From: Yamagishiella unicocca
Lineage: Eukaryota; Chlorophyta; Chlorophyceae; Chlamydomonadales; Volvocaceae
Reading direction: 5' to 3'
Length of the DNA: 64,000 nucleotides
Assembly: GCA_003116995.1 (NCBI GenBank)
Contig: BDSL01000149.1
Span: forward strand, 62,001-126,000
Below, in pieces: positions 37,708 through 47,899 of the stretch (its first letter is position 1; the number at the start of each line of letters is the position of its first letter). The notes beneath the pieces are model-generated. The model was not told where the DNA came from. It did not search any database and was given only the letters and a program-made list of their open reading frames with translations. The translations under genes and the position numbers were made by a program.

Positions 37708-38346
37708 ATGGAACGTAATTATCCATTGCGTATGGCATCTGGCAATGGTAATTTGGGTACAGTGAAGCTTCTGCTCAACATGGATGCTGATATGCATGCA
37801 TATGATGAAGAAGAACTTTGCACAGCATCTGCCAACGGTGACACGGGCAAAGTACATCTACTGCTCAACAGGGGAGCTGATATCCACGCAAATAATGACT
37901 ACCCATTGCGTATTGCTTCTGCCAATGGTCACTTGGCCATAGTGGAGCTGCAGCTGAACAGGGGCGCTGACATCCATGCGGACAATGATGCCGCACTTTG
38001 CACAGCATCTGACAATGGTCACTTGGCCGTTGTAGAGATGCTGCTGAACAGGGGCGCTGATATCTACGCAAATAATGACTACCCATTACGTATTGCTTCT
38101 GCCAATGGTCACTTGGCCATAGTGGAGCTGCTGCTGAACAGGGGCGCTGACATCCATGCGGAAAATGATGACGCACTGTGCACAGCATCTGACAATGGTC
38201 ACTTGGCCGTTGTAGAGATGCTGCTGAACAGGGGCGCTGATATCCACGCAAATAATGACTACCCATTACGTATTGCTTCTGCCAAAGGTCACTTGGCCAT
38301 AGTGGAGCTGCTGCTGAACAGGGGCGCTGACATTAATGCACACTGA
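37708..38346 (+). CDS. Ankyrin-repeat protein, 212 aa, lacking the N-terminal domain
   Basis: About six to seven 30-residue ankyrin units (LLLNRGADIHANNDYPLRIA type) from near residue 5 to the end. Unlike its larger paralogues it lacks the roughly 110-residue LLLNLPKEL domain, starting directly MERNYPLRMASGNG. Alternate units match in pairs, showing 180-bp block duplication. The MITE sits 13 bp upstream of the ATG. Ankyrin proteins bind other proteins; in viruses many act as adaptors to host ubiquitin ligases. Confidence 0.85.
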   Translation: MERNYPLRMASGNGNLGTVKLLLNMDADMHAYDEEELCTASANGDTGKVHLLLNRGADIHANNDYPLRIASANGHLAIVELQLNRGADIHADNDAALCTASDNGHLAVVEMLLNRGADIYANNDYPLRIASANGHLAIVELLLNRGADIHAENDDALCTASDNGHLAVVEMLLNRGADIHANNDYPLRIASAKGHLAIVELLLNRGADINAH

Positions 38347-38712
38347 AACATGAGGATGCGTATCAGGAATCCAGGATAGAGGATGAGCAACTTAAGGAAG
38401 TACCCATTATCGTGTGATCACAGGAAATACACAATCGGTGTAAGGTCTATCTGACATTCAACACACTCTGCAAAATGTCATGACCAGGGCTTCTCGGCAT
38501 ATGCCCACCCTCTAATCAGGATCGATCAACGAGAAATTATTTTATTACGAAATGGATCTTATTGGATCTTATTGGATCTTATTGGATCTTCTTGGGTTTC
38601 TTGGATCTTCTTGATATTAAAGTAGTTAATTACGCGATAATTCTGCAACTTGTTGTAGTGTAGTGAGTGCATCCCAGGAGCTCCATGCAACGGACATTTC
38701 GTGTTATTAAGG
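38347..38712. other. Intergenic gap of 366 bp with shared segment
   Basis: No gene seen. It contains TGCAAAATGTCATGACCAG (near 38469) followed by TATGCCCAC, which recurs at about 53768. An ATTGGATCTT repeat (38567-38590) follows. The end (GTGCATCCCAGGAGCTCC on) matches the conserved 5' leader of the ankyrin family. Confidence 0.6.
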
Positions 38713-40146
38713 ATGTCAACAACGAGATCAAGACCAAAATCGAATTCGAGTATTCTTCTTAACCTACCTAAGGAGTTGATCAAAGACATCATTGTTCGGA
38801 GCAAGGGCTCTATAAGTCTGCAGCAAAGCTGTATATTCTTTAAAGAGACGTATGCCAATATCAAGGACAATGAGCCATGGACATGTGCTCGTATCCTATA
38901 CAACATCCTGATTGATGGACCTAACCGTATGTCAAAGTCATGCCCAGATCTCAATACGAAGGCCCTGAATCATCTTCGTGATCATTTCCCCACGAGCTAC
39001 ATACAGATACTCCATATCTTCCTATCAGATCTCATAGACAATGAACAGGAGCACAGTCAACAGTACTGTCACGACATGTTAATCTGGGCATCTCACAGTG
39101 GATACACCGACATCGTGGAGATAGTATTCGACAATGGCGCTGACATACTTGCAATGGATGACGACACACTTTGCTGTGCGTCTGAGAATGATCACTTGGC
39201 CATCGTGGAAGTGCTGCTCAACAGAGGCTGTAATATCCATGTGGACAATGGCCAACCATTGCGCACAGCATCTGCCAATGGCCGTTTGGCCATAGTGGAG
39301 CTGCTTCTCAACAGAGGTGCCAATATTCACGTGGATAATAACTATTCATTGCGCTGGGCTTCTGCTCATGGTCACTTTAACATAGTGGAACTGCTGCTCA
39401 ATAGAAACGCCGACATACATGCATTGAATAATGACGCATTGCGCAAAGCATCTTCCAATGGCCACTGGGCCATAGTGGAGCTGCTGCTGAACAGGGGCGC
39501 CAATATACACACAGATGATGACTACCCATTACGCACAGCATCTATCAATGGTCACTTGGCCGTCGTTGAGCTGCTGCTGAACAGGGGCGCCAATATACAC
39601 ACAGATGATGACTACCCATTACGCACAGCATCTATCAATGGTCACTTGGCCGTCGTTGAGCTGCTGCTGAACAGGGGCGCTGATGTACATGCAAACAATG
39701 ACAGCGCACTGTGCTGTGCATCTTCAATGGGTCACTTGGACACAGTAGAGCTGCTGCTCAACAAGGGAGCTGACATACATGCGGACAATGAGTGCGCACT
39801 GTGCGAAGCAGCTACCGATGGTTACATTGACATCGTAGAGCTATTACTCAACAGGGGCGCTGATATACATGCAAACAATGACAGCGCACTGTGCCGTGCA
39901 TCTTTCATGGGTCACGTGGACACCGTGGAGCTTCTGCTCAACAGAGGCGCTGACATACATGCGGAAAATGACGATGCGCTGTGCGGAGCAGCTTTAAATG
40001 GTCATGTGGCCGTTGTAGAGATGTTGCTGAACAGGGGTGCCAATATTCATGTGAATTATGACTACCCACTTCGTATTGCATTTGATAATGACCACTTAGA
40101 CACGGTAGACCTGCTGATCAGCAGAGGCGCTGACATTGAGCCGTAA
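38713..40146 (+). CDS. Ankyrin-repeat protein with F-box-like N terminus, 477 aa
   Basis: Start MSTTRSRPKSN at 38713 matches the paralogues; an in-frame GTG 12 bp upstream is ignored. Residues 15-110 (ILLNLPKELIKDIIVRSKGS and the following helical region ending FLSDLIDNEQ) form a family-specific domain that resembles an F-box at its start. About twelve 30-residue ankyrin units follow. Two adjacent units near 39481-39660 are identical at DNA level (90-bp period), a recent duplication. No AAAATTGA is seen close upstream. Confidence 0.85.
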   Translation: MSTTRSRPKSNSSILLNLPKELIKDIIVRSKGSISLQQSCIFFKETYANIKDNEPWTCARILYNILIDGPNRMSKSCPDLNTKALNHLRDHFPTSYIQILHIFLSDLIDNEQEHSQQYCHDMLIWASHSGYTDIVEIVFDNGADILAMDDDTLCCASENDHLAIVEVLLNRGCNIHVDNGQPLRTASANGRLAIVELLLNRGANIHVDNNYSLRWASAHGHFNIVELLLNRNADIHALNNDALRKASSNGHWAIVELLLNRGANIHTDDDYPLRTASINGHLAVVELLLNRGANIHTDDDYPLRTASINGHLAVVELLLNRGADVHANNDSALCCASSMGHLDTVELLLNKGADIHADNECALCEAATDGYIDIVELLLNRGADIHANNDSALCRASFMGHVDTVELLLNRGADIHAENDDALCGAALNGHVAVVEMLLNRGANIHVNYDYPLRIAFDNDHLDTVDLLISRGADIEP

Positions 40147-40201
40147 AAAAATGTAGAGAAGATACAAACTCATCATCATCATCATCATCCTCATCATCAT
40201 C

Positions 40202-41200
40202 ATGTCAAAATCAAGCAGCAGGTCTGTGGTATCGAGAAAATTGGTGGATGTGAAGGGCGATGGGGATTGTTTTTTCCATGCCCTGTACGGGGCCGCGCGA
40301 GATCACGGGCTGTTGGAACGAGTTGCGGGCTGTCTTCAGATGGAGGACGAGAGTTGTCTAGATGTTATGAACGGTAGGACATCCTCTTCCCGCTCCCTTA
40401 GTAACAGTGATCGCAGCGATGCCTCCTTCATTGCGTGTTTTCGGAGGTATCTGGCGTACGCGATTGAAAAATTGTCATTCCCTATTATCACGGAATTTTA
40501 CAAAACTACCCGTGAGATCTTTGTTCACGGTGATGGGAACATGCAAGAAACAGGCGCCTTTGCAGACTGGATGCAAGAAGCAATCAGGCAAAACAGTGTC
40601 GAAAAATTTGCCAACATAGTTGCTAAACACGTAAACCAAAAGGGGGTCTGGATTAGCCAATTAGAATATGATATCATAAAGCACGTTCTTGATAAGTGTG
40701 GTGTGCATCTGCTGCCTGTGGTGAGTACCCTAGAGGGTGCCCCCAAAAATATCGGAGAGAATGAGCTGCAGCTCTTGAATATGTGCAATGTGCACTACAA
40801 GTACATACGATACTCCTCACCATACACCGCGGGCGAGGAGATGACATCGCCGACTTCGCCGACTTCGCCGACCTCGCCGACGTCGCTGTCCAAAGGAAGT
40901 CGTCGTGGTCGTGTGATGTACGCAGATCGCGCAGATCGCGCCCGATATGCATTAAATGCTGAGACTGCCGAATACGCGACGCACGCAGTGACTGCCAGCT
41001 ACTTACTTGATTCGAAATCCACAAAAATACACGCAAAACCCAATCATTCAGAGTCCCGCCGCCGCTCGTCATCCGGCAGCCACGGACGCGGCGTGTACGC
41101 CACCATCGCACGCTTCTCCACGAAATCAAAATATGCTGGAGAAGCCGAATACGCAACTTATGCAACGAAGGCTGATTTCGTCCTCTCGTCCGTGCAATAA
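40202..41200 (+). CDS. OTU-like cysteine protease with C-terminal AxYA repeats, 332 aa
   Basis: OTU motif DVKGDGDCFFHALYGA with Asp20 and Cys23; matching histidine His198 in CNVHYKYI. Catalytic order and spacing fit OTU. After a SPTSPTSPTS tract, the C terminus has alanine/tyrosine repeats (RYALNAETAEYATHAVTASY, then EYATYATKADF), similar in style to fibre-like or beta-solenoid repeats. It lies between two ankyrin genes, 56 bp after the first. A ubiquitin-directed role beside adaptor-like ankyrin genes is inference. Confidence 0.8.
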   Translation: MSKSSSRSVVSRKLVDVKGDGDCFFHALYGAARDHGLLERVAGCLQMEDESCLDVMNGRTSSSRSLSNSDRSDASFIACFRRYLAYAIEKLSFPIITEFYKTTREIFVHGDGNMQETGAFADWMQEAIRQNSVEKFANIVAKHVNQKGVWISQLEYDIIKHVLDKCGVHLLPVVSTLEGAPKNIGENELQLLNMCNVHYKYIRYSSPYTAGEEMTSPTSPTSPTSPTSLSKGSRRGRVMYADRADRARYALNAETAEYATHAVTASYLLDSKSTKIHAKPNHSESRRRSSSGSHGRGVYATIARFSTKSKYAGEAEYATYATKADFVLSSVQ

Positions 41201-41235
41201 TTCTGCAGATTATACAATCAATCAATCCAATCAAA

Positions 41236-41243
41236 AAAATTGA
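41236..41243 (+). promoter_or_regulatory. AAAATTGA early-promoter-like motif
   Basis: 78 bp before the ATG at 41321, in AAAATTGATTATAGACATTG, shared with other ankyrin paralogues. Confidence 0.75.
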
Positions 41244-41320
41244 TTATAGACATTGTAGGTCTGTAGTGTTCTGGTGCATCCCAGGAGGTCCGTGCGACAG
41301 ACATTTCATGTTATCCAAGA

Positions 41321-42814
41321 ATGTCAACAACAACAACAACAACAACAACAACAAGACCAAAATCAAGACCAAACCGAAAACGTACTTCTAGTAATTCGAG
41401 TAATTCGAGTCTCCTTCTAAACCTACCCAAGGAATTGATCCATGACATCATTATTCGGAGCAAGGGCTCAAGGAGTCTACAGCAAAGCTGTACATTCTTC
41501 AAAGCGACGTATGCCAATATCAAGGACAATGAGCCATGGACATGTGCTCGTATCATGTACTCTATCTTGATGGATGGACCTGATCGTGTGACAAATTCAT
41601 GCCCAGATCTCAATACCAATGCCCTGAATCATCTTCGTGATCATTTCCCCATGAGCTACATACAGATACTGCGTATCTTCCTATCAGATCTCATAGTATA
41701 TGAACAGGAGCACAGTCAACAGTACTGTCACGACATGTTAATCTGGGCATCCTATAGTGGATACGCCGACATCGTGGAGATAGTATTTGACAGTGGCGCT
41801 GACATACAACATATTGATGATGACAACGATGCACTGTGTGTAGCATCTGCCAAGGGTCACACGGACACTGTGCAGATTCTGCTCGACAGGGGCGCCAATA
41901 TCCATGCGGAACGTGACTATCCATTGAGGATGGCATCTGTCAACGGCCATTTGGATACAGTAGATTTGCTGCTTACTAGAGGAGCTGACATACACGCATT
42001 GGATGACGATGCACTATGCACAGCATCTGCCAGGGGTCAGATGGCCGTTGTAAAGCTGTTGCTAAACCGGGGTGCTGATATTCACGTGGATGATGAATAC
42101 CCATTGCGGACAGCATCTGAGAATGGTCAATTGGCCATAGTGGAGCTGCTGCTAAATAGGAACGCTGACATTCATGCGAACAATGATGAAGCACTTTGGG
42201 TTGCATCTGAAAGTGGCCACTTGGCCATAGTGGAGCTGCTGCTGAACCGGGGCGCCAATATTCACGCAAATAATGACTACCCATTGCGCACAGCATCTGA
42301 GAATGGTCAATTGGCCATAGTGGAGCTGCTTCTCAATAGAAACGCTAACATACATGCATTGAATCATGAAGCACTTTGCGCTGCATCTGCCAATGGCCAC
42401 GTGGCCGTTGTAGAGTTGCTGCTGAACCGGGGTGCTGATATTCACGTGGATGATGACTACCCACTTCGTATTGCATTTGATAATGACCACCTAGACACGG
42501 TATGGCTGCTGCTAAACAGAGGCGCTGATATTCACGCAGAGAATGAATTCGCACTCTGCAAAGCATCTGCCAATGGCAACGTAGAAATCGTGGAGCTACT
42601 GCTCAACATGGGCGCTGACATACATGCGGAAAATGACGATGCGCTGTGCGAAGCATCTACCAATGGTCACGTGGCCGTTGTAGAGCTGCTGCTGAACAGC
42701 GGTGCCAATATTCACGTGAATAATGACTACCCACTTCGTATTGCATATTCTAATGGCCACTTGGACACAGTAGAGCTGTTACTGAACATGGGCGCTGACA
42801 TTAATGCAATCTGA
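41321..42814 (+). CDS. Ankyrin-repeat protein with F-box-like N terminus, 497 aa
   Basis: Starts MSTTTTTTTTT from an ACA triplet run, a likely slippage tract. The domain SLLLNLPKELIHDIIIRSKG to FLSDLIVYEQEHSQQY spans about residues 30-140, then some twelve 30-residue ankyrin units to the C terminus. The 5' leader (GCATCCCAGGAGGTCCGTGC on) is conserved with the paralogues at 38713 and 43073. One of five family members here. Confidence 0.88.
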   Translation: MSTTTTTTTTTRPKSRPNRKRTSSNSSNSSLLLNLPKELIHDIIIRSKGSRSLQQSCTFFKATYANIKDNEPWTCARIMYSILMDGPDRVTNSCPDLNTNALNHLRDHFPMSYIQILRIFLSDLIVYEQEHSQQYCHDMLIWASYSGYADIVEIVFDSGADIQHIDDDNDALCVASAKGHTDTVQILLDRGANIHAERDYPLRMASVNGHLDTVDLLLTRGADIHALDDDALCTASARGQMAVVKLLLNRGADIHVDDEYPLRTASENGQLAIVELLLNRNADIHANNDEALWVASESGHLAIVELLLNRGANIHANNDYPLRTASENGQLAIVELLLNRNANIHALNHEALCAASANGHVAVVELLLNRGADIHVDDDYPLRIAFDNDHLDTVWLLLNRGADIHAENEFALCKASANGNVEIVELLLNMGADIHAENDDALCEASTNGHVAVVELLLNSGANIHVNNDYPLRIAYSNGHLDTVELLLNMGADINAI

Positions 42815-42969
42815 AACACATGGGCGATCGATTGACGTGGAATTCTTTCATCATTTATCACGAATGGATACTTTGTTTGTGGATCTTTGGACCTTCTTGG
42901 ATGTTTTGGATCGAAGAGTATCAAACTTCAAAAACATCAAAAACATCAAAAAAAACATCAAAAACATCA

Positions 42970-42977
42970 AAAATTGA
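42970..42977 (+). promoter_or_regulatory. AAAATTGA early-promoter-like motif
   Basis: In AAAAATTGATTATAGACATT, 95 bp before the preferred ATG at 43073 (71 bp before the alternative at 43049). Confidence 0.75.
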
Positions 42978-43072
42978 TTATAGACATTGCTGTATTAATT
43001 ATAGACATTGCTATCTTGTAGTGTGGTGCATCCCCGGAGCTCCGTGCGATGGACATTTCGTGTTATCCAAGG

Positions 43073-44368
43073 ATGTCAATAACAACGACATCAAGGCCAA
43101 AATCAAGACCAAAATCAGGACCAAGACGAACATATACTTCGAGTAATTCGAGTAATTCGAGTTTCCTTCTTAACCTACCCAAGGAATTGATCAATGACAT
43201 CATTATTCGGAGTAAGGGCTCAAGGAGTCTGCAGCAAAGCTGTACATTCTTCAAAGAGACGTATACCAATATCAAGGACAATGATCTATGTACATGTGCT
43301 CGTATCTTGTACACTATCATGATGGACGAGCCTGATCGTGCGCCAAATTCGTGCCCAGATATCAATACCAAGGCCCTGACTCATCTTCGTGATCATTTCC
43401 CCACGAGCTTCATACAGATACTCCGTATTTTCCTATCAGATCTCATAGAAAATGAGCAGGAGTACAGCCTCCAGTATCGTCACGAAATGTTAATCTGGGC
43501 ATCTCACAGTGGATACTCCGACATCGTGGACATAGTACTTGACAGTGGAGCTGACATACATATTGAGGATGATGATGCACTGTGCCAAGCATCCACCAAT
43601 GGTCACACGGACACTGTGCAGCTTCTGCTGAACAGGGGCGCATATATCCACACGGATAATGACTATCCATTGCGGATGGCATCTCGCAATGGCCACTTGG
43701 ATACAGTGGATCTGCTGCTTACTAGAGGAGCAGACATACATGCATTGGAAGACGACGCACTGTGCAAAGCATCTGCCAAGGGTCACATGGCTGTTGTACA
43801 GCTGCTGCTCAGCAAGGGCGCCAATATCCACGTGCAGGATGATGACCCATTGCGCGCAGCATCTGAGAATGGCCACTTCGCCATAGTGGAGCTACTGCTC
43901 AATATAAACGCTGACATACATGTGTTGTATGATGACGCACTTTCCGCTGCATCTCATAATGGTCACTTGGACGTAGTAGAGCTGCTGCTCAACAGGGGTG
44001 CCAATATCCATACGGATAATGACTATCCATTTCGTATTGCATCTGAGAATGGTCACTTGGCCATAGTGGAGCTACTTCTCAACAGAAACACTGACATTCA
44101 TGCATTGGGTGACGACGCACTTCGCGCAGCATCTGAGAATGGTCACTTGGCCATAGTGGAGCTATTGCTCAATAAGAACGCTGACATTCATGCATTGGAT
44201 GATGACGCACTTTGCGTTGCGTCTGAGAATGGTCACTTGGACGTAGTGGAGCTGCTGCTCAATAGAGGCGCTGATGTACATGCGAACAATGACTTCCCAT
44301 TACGTAGAGCAACTGATAAAGGTCACATGGCTGTAGTGATGCTGCTGATTGATACGTGCTATGCTTAA
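43073..44368 (+). CDS. Ankyrin-repeat protein with F-box-like N terminus, 431 aa
   Basis: The ATG at 43049 would add eight residues, but the stretch before 43073 is the conserved 5' leader of paralogues whose coding starts at MST/MSI, so 43073 (MSITTTSRPKS) is chosen. The F-box-like domain FLLNLPKELINDIIIRSKG is followed by about ten ankyrin units. The gene ends abruptly (VVMLLIDTCYA), and decayed repeats continue downstream, so its C terminus looks shortened. Confidence 0.85.
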   Translation: MSITTTSRPKSRPKSGPRRTYTSSNSSNSSFLLNLPKELINDIIIRSKGSRSLQQSCTFFKETYTNIKDNDLCTCARILYTIMMDEPDRAPNSCPDINTKALTHLRDHFPTSFIQILRIFLSDLIENEQEYSLQYRHEMLIWASHSGYSDIVDIVLDSGADIHIEDDDALCQASTNGHTDTVQLLLNRGAYIHTDNDYPLRMASRNGHLDTVDLLLTRGADIHALEDDALCKASAKGHMAVVQLLLSKGANIHVQDDDPLRAASENGHFAIVELLLNINADIHVLYDDALSAASHNGHLDVVELLLNRGANIHTDNDYPFRIASENGHLAIVELLLNRNTDIHALGDDALRAASENGHLAIVELLLNKNADIHALDDDALCVASENGHLDVVELLLNRGADVHANNDFPLRRATDKGHMAVVMLLIDTCYA

Positions 44369-44500
44369 TCGGGTTGCAAATATTCGTGTGGATCATGTGG
44401 ATCGTGACTACCCACCTCGTATTGCATCTGATAATGGCCAATTTGACCCAATATAGAGCTGCTATTTATCCGGGCGCTGACATAGCAAGCCGCTAGCCGC
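44369..44500 (+). pseudogene. Decayed ankyrin repeats downstream of the 43073 gene
   Basis: DNA still resembles family repeats (GACTACCCACCTCGTATTGC, ATCTGATAATGGCCA, GGGCGCTGACAT) but frame shifts and stops break every reading. It marks the former longer C terminus or an old copy. Confidence 0.65.
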
Positions 44501-45140
44501 ACAACAAACATGAATTTACTTAATTAATTCTTTAATTCTTTTTGATCTTCTTTTTGAACTATTTGAACTATTTGAACTATTTAAACTTTGACCATATCAC
44601 CATGTGTTAAAATCATAAGGAATGCAAGAGGGTCGGCATGCCTAGACGTTAAGAACACGTTGATTGGAACCAAGTTAACACATATAACTCTACATACCTC
44701 TTAGCAACAATCTTATTTCTATAATTTTCAGAGCATGTCAAAGAGTATGTCAATCAATCAACAATCAATCAATCAAAGAGTATATCCAAGAACGTGCATA
44801 TGCATCAAGCTCACTACGCATCAAGCTCACTACGCATCAAGCTCACTACGCAACAAACTCACCATGCAATGATACACGTTCACTTCGCTGCACGCTTCTT
44901 ACTGCGGGTATACTCATCAGATTGAAAATGAAAACTTAGACATCAGCGCGTATTATCTCCCCCCCCCACCCCATCCTAAACGTCAAGTATTATATACACC
45001 AACCAAACAATCAAAACAGTCTTAAGGCCCTAGACAACCGTGTAAGGCCCTAGACAACCGTGTAGAGGATACGAACACATCTTCCATGAGTATTGACAGC
45101 CTGTCCAAAGTTTATTGGATATCATTGGATATTATTGGAT
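44501..45140. other. Intergenic gap of about 640 bp
   Basis: No gene seen. Holds TTGAACTATT repeats (44557-44580), three to four copies of CATCAAGCTCACTACG (about 44807-44865), a C-rich run near 44961 and a TAAGGCCCTAGACAACCGTG duplication (about 45022 and 45042). Confidence 0.55.
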
Positions 45141-45144
45141 CTCA

Positions 45145-45152
45145 AAAATTGA
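45145..45152 (+). promoter_or_regulatory. AAAATTGA early-promoter-like motif
   Basis: In CAAAAATTGATTATAGATAC, only 29 bp before the ATG at 45182; the leader is shorter than in paralogues. Confidence 0.65.
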
Positions 45153-45181
45153 TTATAGATACCGTAATTCCTTAGTGTAGC

Positions 45182-47899
45182 ATGATGTCAACCATGATGT
45201 CAACCATGATGTCGGCATCGACATCAAGACCAAAGAAAAAACGAATTTCGAGTTTACTTCTGAACTTACCCAATGAATTGATCAAAGAAGTCATTGTACG
45301 GAGCAAGGGCTCTATAAGTATGCAGCAAAGCTGTACATTCTTCAAAGAGACGTATGTCAATATCAGGGACAATGAGCCATTGACATGTGCTCGTATATTG
45401 TACAATATCCTGATGGATAGACCTGATCGTGTTGCAACGTCATGCCCCGACGTCAATTACAAGGCGTTGACTCATCTTCGTCATCATTTCCCCAACTACA
45501 TACAGATACTTCGAATCTTCCTGTCAGATCTGATGGAACGTGAGCAGAAGCACAACCACCAGTACTGTTACGACATATTCATGTGGGCATCGCTTAATGG
45601 ATACACAGACATCGTGGAGCTTCTGCTAGACAGGGGCATTGATGTACATGAAAAAAATGATAATTCATTGCGCAAAGCATCTCGCAATGGCCACACTGAT
45701 ACTGTGGAGCTTCTGCTCAACAGGGGTGCCAATATCCACGCAAAAAATGACTACCCTTTGTGCATAGCATCTGCCAATGGCCACACTGATACTGTGGAGC
45801 TTCTGCTCAACAGGGGTGCCAATATCCACGCAGAAAGTAACTACCCTTTGGGCATAGCATCGCGCAATGGCCACACTGATACTGTTGAGCTTTTGCTCAA
45901 TAGAAACGCCGATGTTCATGCAGACAATGATATCGCACTTTTCGCTGCATCTCAGAATGGCCACCTGGATACAGTGGAGATGCTGCTCAACAATTTCGCT
46001 GACTTCCATGCATTGGATGATGCCGCACTTCGTGTTGCAGCTGAGAATGGTCACACTGACGTAGTGGAGCTGCTACTCAACAGAGGCGCTGCTATTCATG
46101 CCAACGATGATGAGGCATTGTGCAAAGCATCTGAGAATGGTCACACGGACGTAGTGGAGCTGCTACTCAACAGAGGCGCTGCTATTCATGTCAACGATGA
46201 TGAGGCATTGTGCAAAGCATCTGAGAATGGTCACACGGACGTAGTGGAGCTGCTGCTCAACAGAGGCGCTGCTATTCATGCCAACGATGATGAGGCATTG
46301 TGCAAAGCATCTGAGAATGGTCACATGGACGTTGTGGAGCTGCTACTCAACAGAGGCGCTGCTATTCATGCCAACGATGATGAGGCATTGTGCAAAGCAT
46401 CTGAGAATGGTCACGCGGACGTAGTGGAGCTGCTACTCAACAGAGGCGCTGCTATTCATGCGGACAATGACTTCCCATTGCGCATTGCGGCTGACAATGG
46501 TCACGCGGGAACTGTGCAGCTACTGCTCAACAAGGGCGCTGATATCCACGCTGAGAACAATTACGCACTGCAAATAGCAACTACCAGTGGCCGCATAGAG
46601 ACTGTCAAGGTGCTTCTCGACTGGGGCGCTGACATAGACGATGACGCTATACAATCCGCTGCTTTACATGGTCACACATACATTATGCAACTGTTCATCG
46701 ACAAAGGAGCAGATATTCGTAAGGATGATGATTTGGTTCTGCGCCATGCATCTTCCATGGGTCACATTGAAATTGTGCAGTTCTTGCTCGACAAGGGCGC
46801 TAACATTCACGCGTGCAATGACTCGCCACTGATCATGGCATCCGCCAATGGTCACACTAAGATTGTCCAGTTGCTGATTGACAAAGGAGCTGACGTACGC
46901 GCAGACAATAACGGTGCATTGCGCAAAGCATGTGCCAATGGACACATTGCCATTGTCCAGCTGCTGCTCGACAACGGCGCTGACATACATGCGGAAAAGG
47001 ATTATGCACTCTGGATAGCATGCGCCAATGGATACATTGACATTGTCCAGCTGCTGCTCGAAAGAGGCGCTGACATTCATGCGGACAATGATTATGCGCT
47101 CTGCACATCATCCGCCAATGGACACACGGACACAGTGGAACTATTGCTCAATATGGGTGCGGATATACACGCAAGTGTTGATGCTCCGCTGTTGAAAGCG
47201 TCAGAGAGTGGCCATATGGCTACTGTGGAACTGTTGCTCAACAGGGGTGCTTACATTCATGCGCAAAATGGCATGGCGCTGTGCAAAGCATCTTCGAATG
47301 GTCACATTGACATAGTGAGGCTGCTGTTGGACAAGGGCGCAGACATTAACGTGGCGAACGGATGTGCTCTCCGTTCCGCAGCTAGTGGAAAGCACACTGC
47401 CGTTGTAGAGTTACTATTAGACAGGGGTGCTGACATTCATGAAGAGGACGATGCAGCGCTGTCTAATGCATCATCCAGTGGCCACATTGCCACCGTGAGG
47501 CTACTGTTGGACAGGGGCGCTTACATTCACGCGGACAACGACTATGCCCTGCATATGGCATGTGAAAATGGACACGATGAAGTTGTGCAGCTGCTGCTCG
47601 CCCGCGGTGCTGACATACATGCAGACAATGGTGCTGCACTGTGGCGTGCCTCACAATATGGACACTATTCCACTGTTCAGCTGCTGATCGATAACGATGC
47701 TAAAGTAAATGCAGACAACGACTATGCACTGCACCTGGCATGTGAAAATGGCCATATAGACATTGTGCAGCTGCTGCTTGACAAGGGCGCTGATATTAAT
47801 GCATGGAATGGTGCTGCTCTGCGCCGTGCATCTCGCGGGGGCTATACAAAACTTGTGGAGATGTTGTTGAAAAGGGGCGCGCGTCCACTCACACAGTGA
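45182..47899 (+). CDS. Long ankyrin-repeat protein with F-box-like N terminus, 905 aa
   Basis: Largest ankyrin gene in the window. The N terminus MMSTMMSTMMSAS comes from a 12-bp repeat that offers three in-frame ATG pairs. The family domain LLLNLPNELIKEVIVRSKG to FLSDLMEREQ is followed by about 25 ankyrin units. Five consecutive units at about 46068-46500 (NRGAAIHANDDEALCKASEN) are nearly identical at 90-bp spacing, a young expansion. Later units are more diverged. Likely a protein-interaction adaptor; partner unknown. Confidence 0.9.
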   Translation: MMSTMMSTMMSASTSRPKKKRISSLLLNLPNELIKEVIVRSKGSISMQQSCTFFKETYVNIRDNEPLTCARILYNILMDRPDRVATSCPDVNYKALTHLRHHFPNYIQILRIFLSDLMEREQKHNHQYCYDIFMWASLNGYTDIVELLLDRGIDVHEKNDNSLRKASRNGHTDTVELLLNRGANIHAKNDYPLCIASANGHTDTVELLLNRGANIHAESNYPLGIASRNGHTDTVELLLNRNADVHADNDIALFAASQNGHLDTVEMLLNNFADFHALDDAALRVAAENGHTDVVELLLNRGAAIHANDDEALCKASENGHTDVVELLLNRGAAIHVNDDEALCKASENGHTDVVELLLNRGAAIHANDDEALCKASENGHMDVVELLLNRGAAIHANDDEALCKASENGHADVVELLLNRGAAIHADNDFPLRIAADNGHAGTVQLLLNKGADIHAENNYALQIATTSGRIETVKVLLDWGADIDDDAIQSAALHGHTYIMQLFIDKGADIRKDDDLVLRHASSMGHIEIVQFLLDKGANIHACNDSPLIMASANGHTKIVQLLIDKGADVRADNNGALRKACANGHIAIVQLLLDNGADIHAEKDYALWIACANGYIDIVQLLLERGADIHADNDYALCTSSANGHTDTVELLLNMGADIHASVDAPLLKASESGHMATVELLLNRGAYIHAQNGMALCKASSNGHIDIVRLLLDKGADINVANGCALRSAASGKHTAVVELLLDRGADIHEEDDAALSNASSSGHIATVRLLLDRGAYIHADNDYALHMACENGHDEVVQLLLARGADIHADNGAALWRASQYGHYSTVQLLIDNDAKVNADNDYALHLACENGHIDIVQLLLDKGADINAWNGAALRRASRGGYTKLVEMLLKRGARPLTQ

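Noticed and set aside
40180..40203. CATCAT run before the OTU gene as a regulatory site
   Set aside because: A simple trinucleotide repeat of the kind common in this window; no further support.
44805..44870. Possible CRISPR-like array (CATCAAGCTCACTACG copies)
   Set aside because: Units are directly adjacent with no spacers, so it is a plain tandem repeat.
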